Assembly: GCA_001953215.1 (NCBI GenBank)
Contig: CP019169.1
Location: 4,588,001 to 4,652,000 of the forward strand
Length of the DNA: 64,000 nt
Reading direction: 5' to 3'
From: Betaproteobacteria bacterium GR16-43
Lineage (GTDB): Bacteria > Pseudomonadota > Gammaproteobacteria > Burkholderiales > Usitatibacteraceae
In this document: piece after piece, positions 1-8,013 of the stretch
How the letters are laid out: the number at the start of each line of letters is the position of its first letter
How positions within the stretch are numbered: position 1 is the stretch's first letter
The notes under the pieces: generated by a model
Seen by the model: only the letters and a program-made list of their open reading frames with translations
The model's database searches: none
Told to the model about the DNA's origin: nothing
Program-made: the position numbers and the translations under genes

Positions 1-323
1 GTGAGCGCCGGGTAGTGCGCCAACGGAACGCGCTGCGGACGGCGGTCCATCAACAGGCTGGAGAGCAGGAACGCGTTCATGAAGCCGGGGATGATCGCGA
101 TGCCACCGACCGCGAACAACGCGATGGACCAATGCGTGAGCTCGGCGAGGTCGCGGATCCACGGCATCGCGAGCCAGATCGAAAGCGCGAGCCAGCCGAT
201 GGCGACGGAGAGCGCGACGAAGAACTTCACTCCGACGCCGACGTAATCGACGTTGCGGGTTTCGTTCGCGGAGGAGAGGAAGGAAAAGGTAACCGGGGAA
301 GGCAGCGCGTCTTGAATCTTCAA
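1..323 (-). CDS. Glycosyltransferase (family 2 type), N-terminal part only
   Basis: About 107 codons are visible before the window edge. The frame opens after a TGA and the first usable start is TTG at 323, with no clear ribosome site. Two membrane spans are seen (about residues 28-52 and 65-91), followed by a short basic stretch (MDRRPQRVPLAHYPALT) of the kind that precedes the catalytic domain in membrane-bound polysaccharide glycosyltransferases. The catalytic motifs lie outside the window, so the family call is inference from the N-terminal architecture. Confidence 0.5.
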   Translation of the reverse strand, partial: MKIQDALPSPVTFSFLSSANETRNVDYVGVGVKFFVALSVAIGWLALSIWLAMPWIRDLAELTHWSIALFAVGGIAIIPGFMNAFLLSSLLMDRRPQRVPLAHYPAL

Positions 324-482
324 GGGGAGTTTCTTCGGTGCAATTGAGCGAGCGCGAAGATATCACCCGGGCCGCGTAGGACTGTGCGCCAAACGCACGA
401 ATCGAAAAATCAGGAATGCGCCTACACGCCTTGAGGCGCAGTCCGACAAGAATCGCCCCTTGTTAGGTGCGATTCAGGACAT

Positions 483-824
483 TCACCGCCCCTGGCTCTT
501 CACGAAGTCGTAGGCCGCCAGGAAGATTTCGGCGTCCTTTTCGTACTCCGTGACATCCGCGCGCTCGATCTGCACCCACTCCTTTGAACTGGGCAGGCCG
601 GCCGGATGGAATGGCGAAACATTCTCCCGCGAGAACTGCAGGTCCCGCGCCATGGCTGCGGGAACACGCAGTCCGACGCCGTTGCCGTTGATGCAGGCGA
701 ACATCCGGTCTTTCACGAAGTAGGCATCGAGGCCGTTGATCTTCTTCGTCGTCGCACCGGGAAACTTGAGCACGATGGCGTCGATCAGCGGCTTGCAGTT
801 GGGCTTCTGGGCATCGGTCGTCAT
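483..824 (-). CDS. TfoX/Sxy N-terminal-domain-like protein
   Basis: A 113-residue cytoplasmic protein without signal peptide or membrane segment. The order of short strands and helices, the central FPGATTKKINGLDAYFVK stretch and the acidic C-terminal helix resemble the small stand-alone TfoX N-terminal or YjbR-like proteins, whose molecular function is mostly unknown. The start is taken at ATG 824 (MTTDAQKPN), not at the more upstream in-frame start at 848, because the upstream eight residues do not look like this family. It is divergent from the surface lipoprotein gene at 948. Confidence 0.5.
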   Translation of the reverse strand: MTTDAQKPNCKPLIDAIVLKFPGATTKKINGLDAYFVKDRMFACINGNGVGLRVPAAMARDLQFSRENVSPFHPAGLPSSKEWVQIERADVTEYEKDAEIFLAAYDFVKSQGR

Positions 825-947
825 GAGCGAATGATAATCCCATCCCAATGTTCACCACCGCACAGACGGTGAACGCAATGCGCGTCGATACTCGCGTCCT
901 TCGGCATTGGCGCACACGGGCATCGTCCCGGGATCGGAAAAAATTAC

Positions 948-2930
948 ATGGCTACCTCCGCTCGTTTGTTGAGACTCGGATCCCTGCTGCTCGTCGGCAT
1001 GCTGATGGTGAGCGCGGCGCTGACCGGATGCGGAGGCGACGGGGGACGCGATCCCGTCCTCGGCCCGCCCGGCATCGCCCTCGCCGCGCCGACCGTGACC
1101 GCCGTGGTCCCGATCAACGGGGCGACGGGCGTGATGATCAACACGGCGCTCACTGCTGCATTCAGCACCGCAATGGCGCCGGCCACGATCAACGCCGGCA
1201 CGTTCACGGTCGTTTGCCCCACGGGCTCCGCGATCGCAGGCGCCGTGTCCTACAACGCGGGTACGCACGTCGCGACCTTCACTCCAGCTGCGAACCTTCC
1301 CGTGCAGTCGCTGTGCACCGCCACGATCACGACCGGCGCGACCGATACCGCCGGCATCGGATTGGCCGCGAACTTCGTCTGGTCCTTCACGACCGGTGCG
1401 GCACCGGACACGACCCGGCCCCGCGTGATCTCGACCGTCCCCGCGACGACGATTCCCGGACCGACGCCGGGTGTTGCCACCAACACCGCGATCAGCGCGA
1501 CCTTCAGCGAAGACATGGCGCCCGGAACGCTCACCACGTCCAGCTTCACGGTGGTATGCGCGCCTTCCTGCGTGTCCCCCACGGGCACGGTGACCTACAA
1601 CGTTGGCAACCGGACCGCGGTCTTCATGCCCGCCGGCGCGCTGAACGCCGGTACGACCTACACGGCGACGATCACCACGGCGGCCACCGATCTCGCGGGC
1701 AATGCGCTCGCGGGCAATCAGGGCCCGCTGCCGGGCGCGAGCAACTACGTCTGGACCTTCACGACCGGGGGTCCCGCGGCAACCACGGGCATCACGGTGG
1801 CTTCCACCAATCCGCTCTCGGCCGCCGGCAGCGTGTGCCCGACCGCGACGATCAACGCCACCTTCAACGTGGCCTCGGGCATGCGACTGGATCCCGCGTC
1901 GGTCAACACCACGAGCTTCACGGTGACCGGGCCGGCCCCGGCATCGACACCGGTCACCGCGTCTTCGGTTGCACTCGACTTCGCGACGGGCCGCATCGCG
2001 ACCTTCACACCCGCTGCGCCCCTGACGACCGGCGTCACCTACACGGCAACCCTCCGAGGTGGAGCCACAGGCATTCGAGACCTGTCGATCCCGCCCAATG
2101 GGCTCGTGAACAACTACGTGTGGACCTTCACGGTGGGATCGACCGGAAACTGTGGCACCACCACGCCGCCGACGACGCCCCCGAGCATCCCGCTCGGCTC
2201 GGCCGCCGCCTTCGGCATCTTCGGCGGCTCCGCGGGGATGACCAACCAGGGCGTCCTCACCGTGATCAACGGCAGCATCGGAACGACGGCCACGGCGACT
2301 TCGTCGATCACCGGCTTCCACGACACGGGGGGCGACATCTACACCGAGACGCCGCTGAACCGCGGATCGGTGAATGGCCGCATCTACTCGTGCGCGGTCT
2401 CCACGACCGGGCCCACGTCCGGCGCGGTCAATGCGACGTCCTGCTCGATCGCGACGACCGGACGCAGCGATGCGCAAGCCGCATACGGCACGCTGGCGGG
2501 CCAACCGGCCGGGTCCGATCCCGGCGCGGGCAACCTCGCCGGCCTCGTGCTGGCACCGGGCACCTACACAGCCGCGGGCGGATCGTTCCGCATCCAGGGC
2601 GGTGACCTCACGCTCGATGGGCAGGGCAACGCGAATGCGGTGTGGGTCTTCCAGATGGCCACGACGCTCACGGTGGGCGGGCCGGGTGCAGCACTCCCGC
2701 AAAGCGTGAACCTCATCAACGGCGCACAAGCCGGCAATGTCTTCTGGCAAGTGGGCAGCGCGGCCACGATCAACGCGGGCGGCGGCGGAACCATGTCGGG
2801 AACCATCATCTCGCAGGCCGGCGTGACGATCTCGACGGCCGGGAACCTGGGCATCGCAACACTCAACGGCCGCGCGCTTTCGCTTGGGGCATCCGTCACG
2901 GTGGTGAACACAGTGATCAACCTGCCGTGA
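948..2930 (+). CDS. Ice-binding-type (DUF3494) lipoprotein with Ig-like repeats
   Basis: A 660-residue exported protein. Residues 1-27 form a lipoprotein signal ending in the lipobox LTGC. Three Ig-like repeats of the Big_5 type follow (about 45-150, 155-265 and 275-400); each starts with a VxxTxPxxGA-like strand and ends near YVWTFT. The C-terminal half (about 420-655) starts LGSAAAFGIFGGSAGMTNQG and has the repetitive strands of the DUF3494 ice-binding beta-solenoid. Family knowledge: such proteins bind ice or act as surface adhesins. It is 29 bp upstream of an OmpA porin gene on the same strand, which suggests a shared cell-envelope role. Confidence 0.85.
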   Translation: MATSARLLRLGSLLLVGMLMVSAALTGCGGDGGRDPVLGPPGIALAAPTVTAVVPINGATGVMINTALTAAFSTAMAPATINAGTFTVVCPTGSAIAGAVSYNAGTHVATFTPAANLPVQSLCTATITTGATDTAGIGLAANFVWSFTTGAAPDTTRPRVISTVPATTIPGPTPGVATNTAISATFSEDMAPGTLTTSSFTVVCAPSCVSPTGTVTYNVGNRTAVFMPAGALNAGTTYTATITTAATDLAGNALAGNQGPLPGASNYVWTFTTGGPAATTGITVASTNPLSAAGSVCPTATINATFNVASGMRLDPASVNTTSFTVTGPAPASTPVTASSVALDFATGRIATFTPAAPLTTGVTYTATLRGGATGIRDLSIPPNGLVNNYVWTFTVGSTGNCGTTTPPTTPPSIPLGSAAAFGIFGGSAGMTNQGVLTVINGSIGTTATATSSITGFHDTGGDIYTETPLNRGSVNGRIYSCAVSTTGPTSGAVNATSCSIATTGRSDAQAAYGTLAGQPAGSDPGAGNLAGLVLAPGTYTAAGGSFRIQGGDLTLDGQGNANAVWVFQMATTLTVGGPGAALPQSVNLINGAQAGNVFWQVGSAATINAGGGGTMSGTIISQAGVTISTAGNLGIATLNGRALSLGASVTVVNTVINLP

Positions 2931-2959
2931 CCCTGAACCGAATGCACGTGGAGAAGAAA

Positions 2960-4102
2960 ATGAAACTCGAAAAAACATCGAAGCAGCTGGGCCTCGCGGT
3001 CCTCGCAGCGATCGCCGCGGGTTCCGCGGCGGCGCACACACCCGGCTGGTATGGCGGCTTCAGCATCGGCCAGTCCGCGGCCACGATCGACGACGACCGG
3101 ATCCTGCGAGCCCTCACGGAAAGCCGTTTCAGCACGGCGTCGATCTCCGACGATGACCGCGACACCGGCTACAAGCTCTTCTTCGGGCGGCAGCTCAACA
3201 ACTACCTCGCCGTCGAAGCCGGAGCCTTCGACCTCGGGAAGTTCGGCTTCTCCGCCACGACGCTCCCCGTCGGAACGTTGAACGGCAGCATGAAGGTGCG
3301 CGGCCTGAACCTCGACCTCGTAGGCAACTTCCACCTCACCGAGAAACTCTCCGCGTTCGGCCGCATCGGAGCGGCCTATGCCGAGACGAAGGACAGCTTC
3401 AGCGGCTCGGGTGCGGTGCGCGTGCTCAATTCCAATCCGAGCAAGAAGGACACGAACTACAAGGCGGGCGTGGGCCTCGAGTGGGCCTTCACCCCGGCCC
3501 TCTCGATGCGCGGCGAGTTCGAGCGCTACCGGATCAACGATGCGGTGGGCAACAAGGGCGACATCGATCTCGCTTCGGTCGGCTTGGTCTATCGGTTCGG
3601 CGCGTACCCGCCTGCGCCCGTGCAGCGCGTGGCGTATACCGAACCCGCGGCGCCCGCACCGGTCGTTGTCGCGCCCGCCCCTGTCGCTCCGGCCCCGGCT
3701 CCGACTCCGCCCCGCCAACCCGTGCGAGTCACCTTCGCGGCGGACGCCCTGTTCGATTTCGACAAGGCGATCCTCAAGCCCGCGGGCAAGCAGGCGCTCG
3801 ACAAGTTCGCCTCGGACCTGAGGAGCGCGAACACCGGCACGATCACGATCACCGGGCACACCGACCGGATTGGATCGCCTGCCTATAACCAGAAGCTTTC
3901 GGCGCGTCGCGCCGAAGCCGTCCGCGCCTACCTCGTGCAGTCCGCGGGCATTCCCGCAGGGAAGATCACCTCGAGCGGTGCCGGAGAAACAAACCCGGTG
4001 ACGAAGCGCGGTGAGTGCCGGGGCGAGACCGCCACGAAGTCACTCGTGGCTTGCCTCCAGCCCGATCGGCGCGTGGACGTGGAAGTCAGCGGGACCAAGT
4101 AG
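2960..4102 (+). CDS. OmpA-family outer-membrane protein
   Basis: 380 residues. A signal peptide (MKLEKTSKQLGLAVLAAIAA, cleaved near AHT) precedes an eight-strand barrel-like region (about 28-215), a Pro/Ala-rich linker (about 225-255) and a C-terminal OmpA peptidoglycan-binding domain. That domain shows FDFDKAILKPAGKQALD and a later TGHTDRIGS plus SARRAEAVRAYL. Start ATG 2960 follows GTGGAGAAGAAA, a good ribosome site; upstream in-frame codons are non-coding. It probably anchors the outer membrane to peptidoglycan and is likely co-transcribed with the ice-binding lipoprotein before it. Confidence 0.9.
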   Translation: MKLEKTSKQLGLAVLAAIAAGSAAAHTPGWYGGFSIGQSAATIDDDRILRALTESRFSTASISDDDRDTGYKLFFGRQLNNYLAVEAGAFDLGKFGFSATTLPVGTLNGSMKVRGLNLDLVGNFHLTEKLSAFGRIGAAYAETKDSFSGSGAVRVLNSNPSKKDTNYKAGVGLEWAFTPALSMRGEFERYRINDAVGNKGDIDLASVGLVYRFGAYPPAPVQRVAYTEPAAPAPVVVAPAPVAPAPAPTPPRQPVRVTFAADALFDFDKAILKPAGKQALDKFASDLRSANTGTITITGHTDRIGSPAYNQKLSARRAEAVRAYLVQSAGIPAGKITSSGAGETNPVTKRGECRGETATKSLVACLQPDRRVDVEVSGTK

Positions 4103-4119
4103 GGGTTCGCAGGCACTGC

Positions 4120-4524
4120 CTACGGCGCGATCCACACGTCGTGGGCGTGCTGCGTGTCGAGGTACTCCCGGACGGCGGAGATCTTCCCGTCGCGGAATTC
4201 CATGTGGAAGTGGTATTCCTGCCGATAGAGCCGGCCGTTCTGGAGGTCGCCGCTGGACACGGCCTCGACCGCCACCGTATCGCCTTCGGCGATGCACGAC
4301 GTGACGGTCATGTGGAGGCCGTCCTTCAGCGAACCGACCATGCGGTTGAACAGGCGGCCGATCTTCTCCTTCGGGTAGTCGCCCGCGGCCGGCGAACGCT
4401 CCTTCTTGCCGGGAATGCGCCAGGTCGCGTCGTCGGTCATGAGGCCCAGGACGCCGTCGATGTCGCTCTTGCTGAAGCGCGCGAAGAATTCGTTTGCGAT
4501 GGACTTGTTGCGTTCAGTGCTCAC
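4120..4524 (-). CDS. SnoaL/NTF2-like protein
   Basis: 134 residues with the cone-fold pattern of the SnoaL/ketosteroid-isomerase-like superfamily: an N-terminal helix (NKSIANEFFARFSKSD), the MTDDATWRIPGK segment, and the closing strands YRQEYHFHMEFRDGKISAVREYLDT. Members range from isomerases to proteins with no assigned reaction, and no specific substrate can be inferred. The GTG start at 4524 overlaps the TGA of the HD-domain gene by four bases (GTGA), so the two are likely translated from one message. Confidence 0.75.
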   Translation of the reverse strand: MSTERNKSIANEFFARFSKSDIDGVLGLMTDDATWRIPGKKERSPAAGDYPKEKIGRLFNRMVGSLKDGLHMTVTSCIAEGDTVAVEAVSSGDLQNGRLYRQEYHFHMEFRDGKISAVREYLDTQHAHDVWIAP

Positions 4525-5210
4525 GGCAATTCACCTTTCCGGGTCAGGAGCATCGTGATGAGCCGCCAGAACCAGCCTTGCAGCTCGCGCATGCCTTCGA
4601 TTTCGCGCGCAATGTTCATTCGCGCCGGCAGTTCCCATTTCTCGACGGTCTCGGGCAAATGGAAGATCCGCGACTGGGCGAGGACCTGCTTCAGGAACGC
4701 GATCCTGCCCGCCGCGAACTTCTGGGCGGAAGTCACCGACGGACAATACTCCTTGGCCACATCGCTTGCGTAGCGAGCGTACTCCGCCGGCGCACTCCCG
4801 AGGATGCTCATGTCGATATCGAGCGCCACCTTCAGGTCGCGGCTCGCCGATGCCGCGGCCACGTGGTGGGCAGTGGCGAGGATGATCTCGCGCACGAACG
4901 ACAACTGCGCATCCGGCACATTCGAATGCTGCCGCAGTGTCGACACCGCGAGATCGGCGCTCCGGCTCTCGTTGTCCTTGCGTCCCGCAACATAGATCGC
5001 GTCGTGGAACAGGAGGGACAGGAACACCACACGGCCGTCCTCGCAGGGAATCGTGCGCAACTTTTCGATGCAAGAAACCGCGTGATCCCAGCCGTGATAG
5101 AAGCGACCGGGCGATTGGTAGGATAGATGCGCCACCGAGAAGACTTCCGGGGAAAGCCCTGAAGTCCACGCCTCGGGGAGCGATGCAATCCAGTCGGGCA
5201 AGCTATCCAA
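4521..5210 (-). CDS. HD-superfamily metal-dependent phosphohydrolase-like protein
   Basis: 229 residues. Metal-site motifs of the stand-alone predicted HD-hydrolase family are visible: YHGWDH (His39, His43), the LFHDAIY motif (His69-Asp70) and a following DNESRSADLA helix. The substrate is unknown. TTG 5210 is chosen as start because GAGG lies five bases upstream; GTG 5258/5261 is possible but would overlap the divergent hydrolase gene that starts at 5211. If TTG is correct, the two divergent coding regions abut with no gap and each promoter must lie inside the neighbouring gene. Confidence 0.7.
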   Translation of the reverse strand: MDSLPDWIASLPEAWTSGLSPEVFSVAHLSYQSPGRFYHGWDHAVSCIEKLRTIPCEDGRVVFLSLLFHDAIYVAGRKDNESRSADLAVSTLRQHSNVPDAQLSFVREIILATAHHVAAASASRDLKVALDIDMSILGSAPAEYARYASDVAKEYCPSVTSAQKFAAGRIAFLKQVLAQSRIFHLPETVEKWELPARMNIAREIEGMRELQGWFWRLITMLLTRKGELP

Positions 5211-5975
5211 GTGAACCTCAGGTCCCTCGTGAGCCGCGGTTTCCTGCGGCCATCGCACCACTACATTCCCTGCCACAAGGAAGAGCTTCTCGTTCCCGCT
5301 CCCTGGGGCAGCGTGCAGGTTTGGCGGGAGTATAGCGGCGCGACGGACGCCACACGCAGCCCGGCCTTGTTCGTTCTTCGTTTCCTTGGAAGCCGTGGGC
5401 GCGCCGAAATGGCGACCCTGGATCCCGTGGATCGGCTCGATCGCGTGAGTTCGGAGGTCTGGACCGTGAACCCACCGGGCTTCGGCGCGACGACGGGGCC
5501 GCCCGATCTCGAGCGCTACGCCGATTGCGCGGAGATCGCCGTGGAGGCGCTTCGGCGGCACGCCGATGGAAAGCCCATCTGGGTGTGCGGCAAGAGCATC
5601 GGGACAGCGGCCGCCCTGCTGGCCGTTGCGGGCGGTGGAGTGACCGGGGCGATCCTCCGGAACGCAATGCCCCTGCGCAAACTTCTCGAGCGGCACTACT
5701 TCCTTCGCACGGCCGGCTTGTCTCGCTACGCGATCGCGCCGGCCATCCCCAAGCGGCTCGATGGCCTCGCGAATGCTCGAAACGCCGCAGCCGCGGCGAT
5801 ATTCCTGGTCTCGAAGGGGGACCGCGTCGTTCCGCCGAGCTACCAGCACGAAATCATCGAGTCATACCGAGGCCCGAAGACCGTGCTCGAAGTTGCCGGT
5901 GGTCATGATGAACGCTCCCTGCAGGCGGACGACGAGATCGCTTACCGCAGGCTCATCGCTTCGCACCTGGGTTGA
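5211..5975 (+). CDS. Alpha/beta hydrolase
   Basis: 254 residues, no signal peptide. The nucleophile elbow is G-K-S129-I-G, the acid is probably Asp204 (KGDRVVP), and the histidine is His232 (AGGHDERS). The order and spacing fit a serine alpha/beta hydrolase of the small esterase or palmitoyl-thioesterase-like kind. The GTG start at 5211 has no obvious ribosome site, so the true start may be further in. Its 3' end overlaps the convergent cysteine hydrolase gene by 23 bp. Confidence 0.8.
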   Translation: MNLRSLVSRGFLRPSHHYIPCHKEELLVPAPWGSVQVWREYSGATDATRSPALFVLRFLGSRGRAEMATLDPVDRLDRVSSEVWTVNPPGFGATTGPPDLERYADCAEIAVEALRRHADGKPIWVCGKSIGTAAALLAVAGGGVTGAILRNAMPLRKLLERHYFLRTAGLSRYAIAPAIPKRLDGLANARNAAAAAIFLVSKGDRVVPPSYQHEIIESYRGPKTVLEVAGGHDERSLQADDEIAYRRLIASHLG

Positions 5976-6507
5976 TCGCACTCACCTCGCCTGCCTTCTC
6001 CAATCGCACGCGTGGCCCGAAGCTCTCGATGTTCGAAAGCGTTTCATTGTGATGCGCGATGATCTGCGATGCAGTGAGCACCTTGTTGTCCAGCGTCGAA
6101 TGTCCGTCCGAAACGAGGACAATCGGGTAACCGTGCCCCAGTGCACGGCGAGTGGTCGTGTCCACGCAGAAGTCGCTCTGCAGTCCACAGATGATGAGGT
6201 CCGTGACACCTCGCGACTTCAGGATGTCGGCGAGCTCGGTCTTGTGGAAGGAATCCGTCGCCGTCTTGCGCATGAAGACGTCGCCATCCTTCGTCTCGAG
6301 CTTCGGCGAGAGCTTCCAGCCCTCCGAACCGTGGTCCATCTCGCCGCCCTTCGTCTCGTGCTGGATGACGATCACGGGCGCGCCGGCCGCACGAGCCTTG
6401 CGGGAAACCTGGTTGATGCGATCGATGACGCCGTCGACGTCGAACGCCGCGTACTGTCCAACGCAGAGGACCTGCTGGACGTCGATCACGAGAAGCGCCG
6501 TCGTCAT
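5953..6507 (-). CDS. Isochorismatase-family cysteine hydrolase
   Basis: 184 residues. The family catalytic triad is present: Asp9 (LVIDVQQ), Lys81 (MRKTATDSF) and Cys114 (GLQSDFCVDTT), with the cis-peptide region before the cysteine. Members hydrolyse amides or vinyl ethers (nicotinamidase, isochorismatase and others); the substrate cannot be told here. ATG 6507 is chosen because it overlaps the stop of the preceding gene as ATGA. It is the last gene of a tightly overlapping run brnT-brnA-secreted protein-hydrolase. Confidence 0.85.
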   Translation of the reverse strand: MTTALLVIDVQQVLCVGQYAAFDVDGVIDRINQVSRKARAAGAPVIVIQHETKGGEMDHGSEGWKLSPKLETKDGDVFMRKTATDSFHKTELADILKSRGVTDLIICGLQSDFCVDTTTRRALGHGYPIVLVSDGHSTLDNKVLTASQIIAHHNETLSNIESFGPRVRLEKAGEVSAINPGAKR

Positions 6508-6842
6508 ATCTTTGCTTTCTCCAAAATCTCTTGTCCCATCAAGAGGCAATCGCCGGCCTTCATGATGTAGTAGATGAAGCGCATTCGGTACTCACCGCGC
6601 GGGCTGATGTAGCCGACGACCTCGAGGACTTCGAATTTTTGCTGCGGCGCCGCTGGGTTCTTGATGGAGGGCATGACGAAGGCGCCCTCGAAGCCCATGC
6701 GATCTTCCAACTCCTTCATGTCGACGTGGAAGGAGAGCAGCTTCTTGGCTCGCGCCATGGCGTCCTTCTCGCAGGCATGATCCTTGGCCGCGGCGCCCAG
6801 GCTGGTGAAGAGGGCGACGAGTAGCGCAGTGATGTATTTCAT
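6504..6842 (-). CDS. Small secreted protein of unknown function
   Basis: 112 residues with a clear signal peptide (MKYITALLVALFTSLGAAA, cleavage near AKD). The mature part has two cysteines (CEKDAMARAKK and KAGDCLLMG) that could form one disulfide and a beta-rich C-terminal half ending YRMRFIYYIMKAGDC. I do not recognise the family. The start overlaps the end of brnA by four bases (ATGA at 6839-6842) and its own stop overlaps the next start by four, so it is embedded in the toxin-antitoxin transcript, an unusual place for an exported protein. Confidence 0.6.
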   Translation of the reverse strand: MKYITALLVALFTSLGAAAKDHACEKDAMARAKKLLSFHVDMKELEDRMGFEGAFVMPSIKNPAAPQQKFEVLEVVGYISPRGEYRMRFIYYIMKAGDCLLMGQEILEKAKI

Positions 6843-7117
6843 TTTCCCTTTCCCGTCCCGCGTGATGCCAAATACTCCGGCAACTCTTGGCGCAGGATCT
6901 GCCGAAGCGCGCGCTCGGTCACCGGCTGGTCGGATTGCGACAGATACGCTCGCAGTGCGTCGTTCATCATCGTTTGATAGCCGGCGCCGGCCCTCTCGGC
7001 TCGTGCCCGGAATTCAGTCAACACAGCGTTATCGATGAAGATCGAAATGCGCGTCTTCCCCTTCTCGGGAATGACGGCGCCGCGCTTGCCCTTCGAGAAA
7101 TCGTATTCAGGCTTCAT
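6839..7117 (-). CDS. brnA: BrnA-type antitoxin (ribbon-helix-helix)
   Basis: 92 residues. The middle (KTRISIFIDNAVLTEFRAR then AGAGYQTMMNDALRAYL) is the ribbon-helix-helix DNA-binding fold of BrnA. Family knowledge: BrnA neutralises BrnT and represses its own operon as a BrnT-BrnA complex. The gene begins 11 bp inside the end of brnT, the usual toxin-first order for this family. A basic tail (SRGTGKGK) ends the protein. The operator it should bind is the inverted repeat at 7384-7402. Confidence 0.9.
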   Translation of the reverse strand: MKPEYDFSKGKRGAVIPEKGKTRISIFIDNAVLTEFRARAERAGAGYQTMMNDALRAYLSQSDQPVTERALRQILRQELPEYLASRGTGKGK

Positions 7118-7373
7118 AGTGCTTCCGCTCCTGCGGTGTGGGTCTGCGAGCGGAGATCAATCGGAAGTCTCCCTCTCGCTCCGTGTAGACGATCACCAAG
7201 AGCTCCCCTGCACTTCCGAGACCGATCGTGACGAAACGCGCTTCACCGGTTGCCTCGCGATCTTCAATCGTCAGCGCCAGGGGATCCGAAAAGACACCCT
7301 CCGCATCTGCGAACGCGACCCCGTGCTTCCTGAGATTCGCGGCTGCCTTTGCTGGATCGTACTGGAGGGACAC
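7107..7373 (-). CDS. brnT: BrnT-type ribonuclease toxin
   Basis: 88 residues. It matches the BrnT family over its whole length: YDPAKAAANLRKHGV, FSDPLALTIEDRE, RFVTIGLGSAGELLVIVYTER and the terminal RLISARRPTPQERKHYE. BrnT has a RelE-like fold and cleaves RNA to arrest growth. The start is GTG 7373. No Shine-Dalgarno sequence precedes it and the predicted TATAAT box is only 18-23 bases upstream, so the message would have a very short leader. Confidence 0.92.
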   Translation of the reverse strand: MSLQYDPAKAAANLRKHGVAFADAEGVFSDPLALTIEDREATGEARFVTIGLGSAGELLVIVYTEREGDFRLISARRPTPQERKHYEA

Positions 7374-7383
7374 CCGCTAAGTG

Positions 7384-7402
7384 TATGCATATTATATGCA
7401 TA
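7384..7402 (-). promoter_or_regulatory. brnTA operator overlapping the -10 box
   Basis: A perfect inverted repeat of nine bases each side of one base (TATGCATAT-T-ATATGCATA) lies 11 to 29 bases upstream of brnT. On the minus strand it contains TATAAT (7396-7391), an ideal -10 hexamer; no good -35 is visible. Overlap of a palindrome with the -10 box is what BrnA autorepression needs. The binding is inferred from position and symmetry. Confidence 0.75.
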
Positions 7403-7426
7403 TCGCAACTGCCTCACGGGGACTGA

Positions 7427-7858
7427 TCAGCTCTCTCCGTCGAGAAACTGGACATCGGCAATCCAATTGCGCTTCCTCCGCGCCAACCGCGAATCCTGCC
7501 CTTCGCCATCGAAGCTCGCCGGCGCATGCCGCAGCAGCGAAGGCGCAACACCCTCGAACGCATTCACGCTGACCACGGCATAGAGATGACCGTCGATCCG
7601 GGAGGTGACCACCGGCACGATGCCGCAGGTCATACAGGTATGGAACTCCGCCGTCTTCGTCCCGAACGCGTAGTTCGAAACGAGCGCAGGGTCCTTCACC
7701 GAGACCTTCAGCACCCCCTTCGGATTGGAGGTCCAGACGCCTCCGTGCTTCACGCAAAACGAGCAGGTGCAGGCCCGGGCGGGGATCTCGGCGGGATCGG
7801 GCTCCCACGCAAGGGAGAAAGCGATGTTCCCGCAGTGGCATTTTCCGTGGATCAGCAT
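7427..7858 (-). CDS. GFA/CENP-V-family zinc protein
   Basis: 143 residues. The zinc-ligand cysteines of the glutathione-dependent formaldehyde-activating (GFA) fold are present: Cys7 and Cys9 (GKCHCGN), Cys30, Cys32 and Cys35 (CTCSFC), and Cys75 and Cys78 (CMTCG). Most members have no proven enzymatic activity, so glutathione-formaldehyde chemistry should not be assumed. It stands alone, divergent from the haloperoxidase gene at 8014, with about 155 bp between them that hold no obvious gene. Confidence 0.85.
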   Translation of the reverse strand: MLIHGKCHCGNIAFSLAWEPDPAEIPARACTCSFCVKHGGVWTSNPKGVLKVSVKDPALVSNYAFGTKTAEFHTCMTCGIVPVVTSRIDGHLYAVVSVNAFEGVAPSLLRHAPASFDGEGQDSRLARRKRNWIADVQFLDGES

Positions 7859-8013
7859 GGGTCGGGAATCTTACTCGATCAATCGGAAGCTCGGACAACC
7901 ATCCGGGACGCTCGGATAGGACGAAAACTGCTCGAGCGTCCTATTCTTCGCAACCCCAAAAAGCAGCAACCCAAGAACGCGCCGCCCGAAAATACCTCCA
8001 GGAACATCAGACC

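Noticed and set aside
852-3041. Long minus-strand open frame antisense to the ice-binding lipoprotein
   Set aside because: Arg- and Gly-rich, no domain pattern; typical shadow of a G+C-rich gene. The same applies to long frames opposite norZ (47936-50251), napA (44080-46245), the 29249 receptor (29333-31069) and nrdD (59722-61773).
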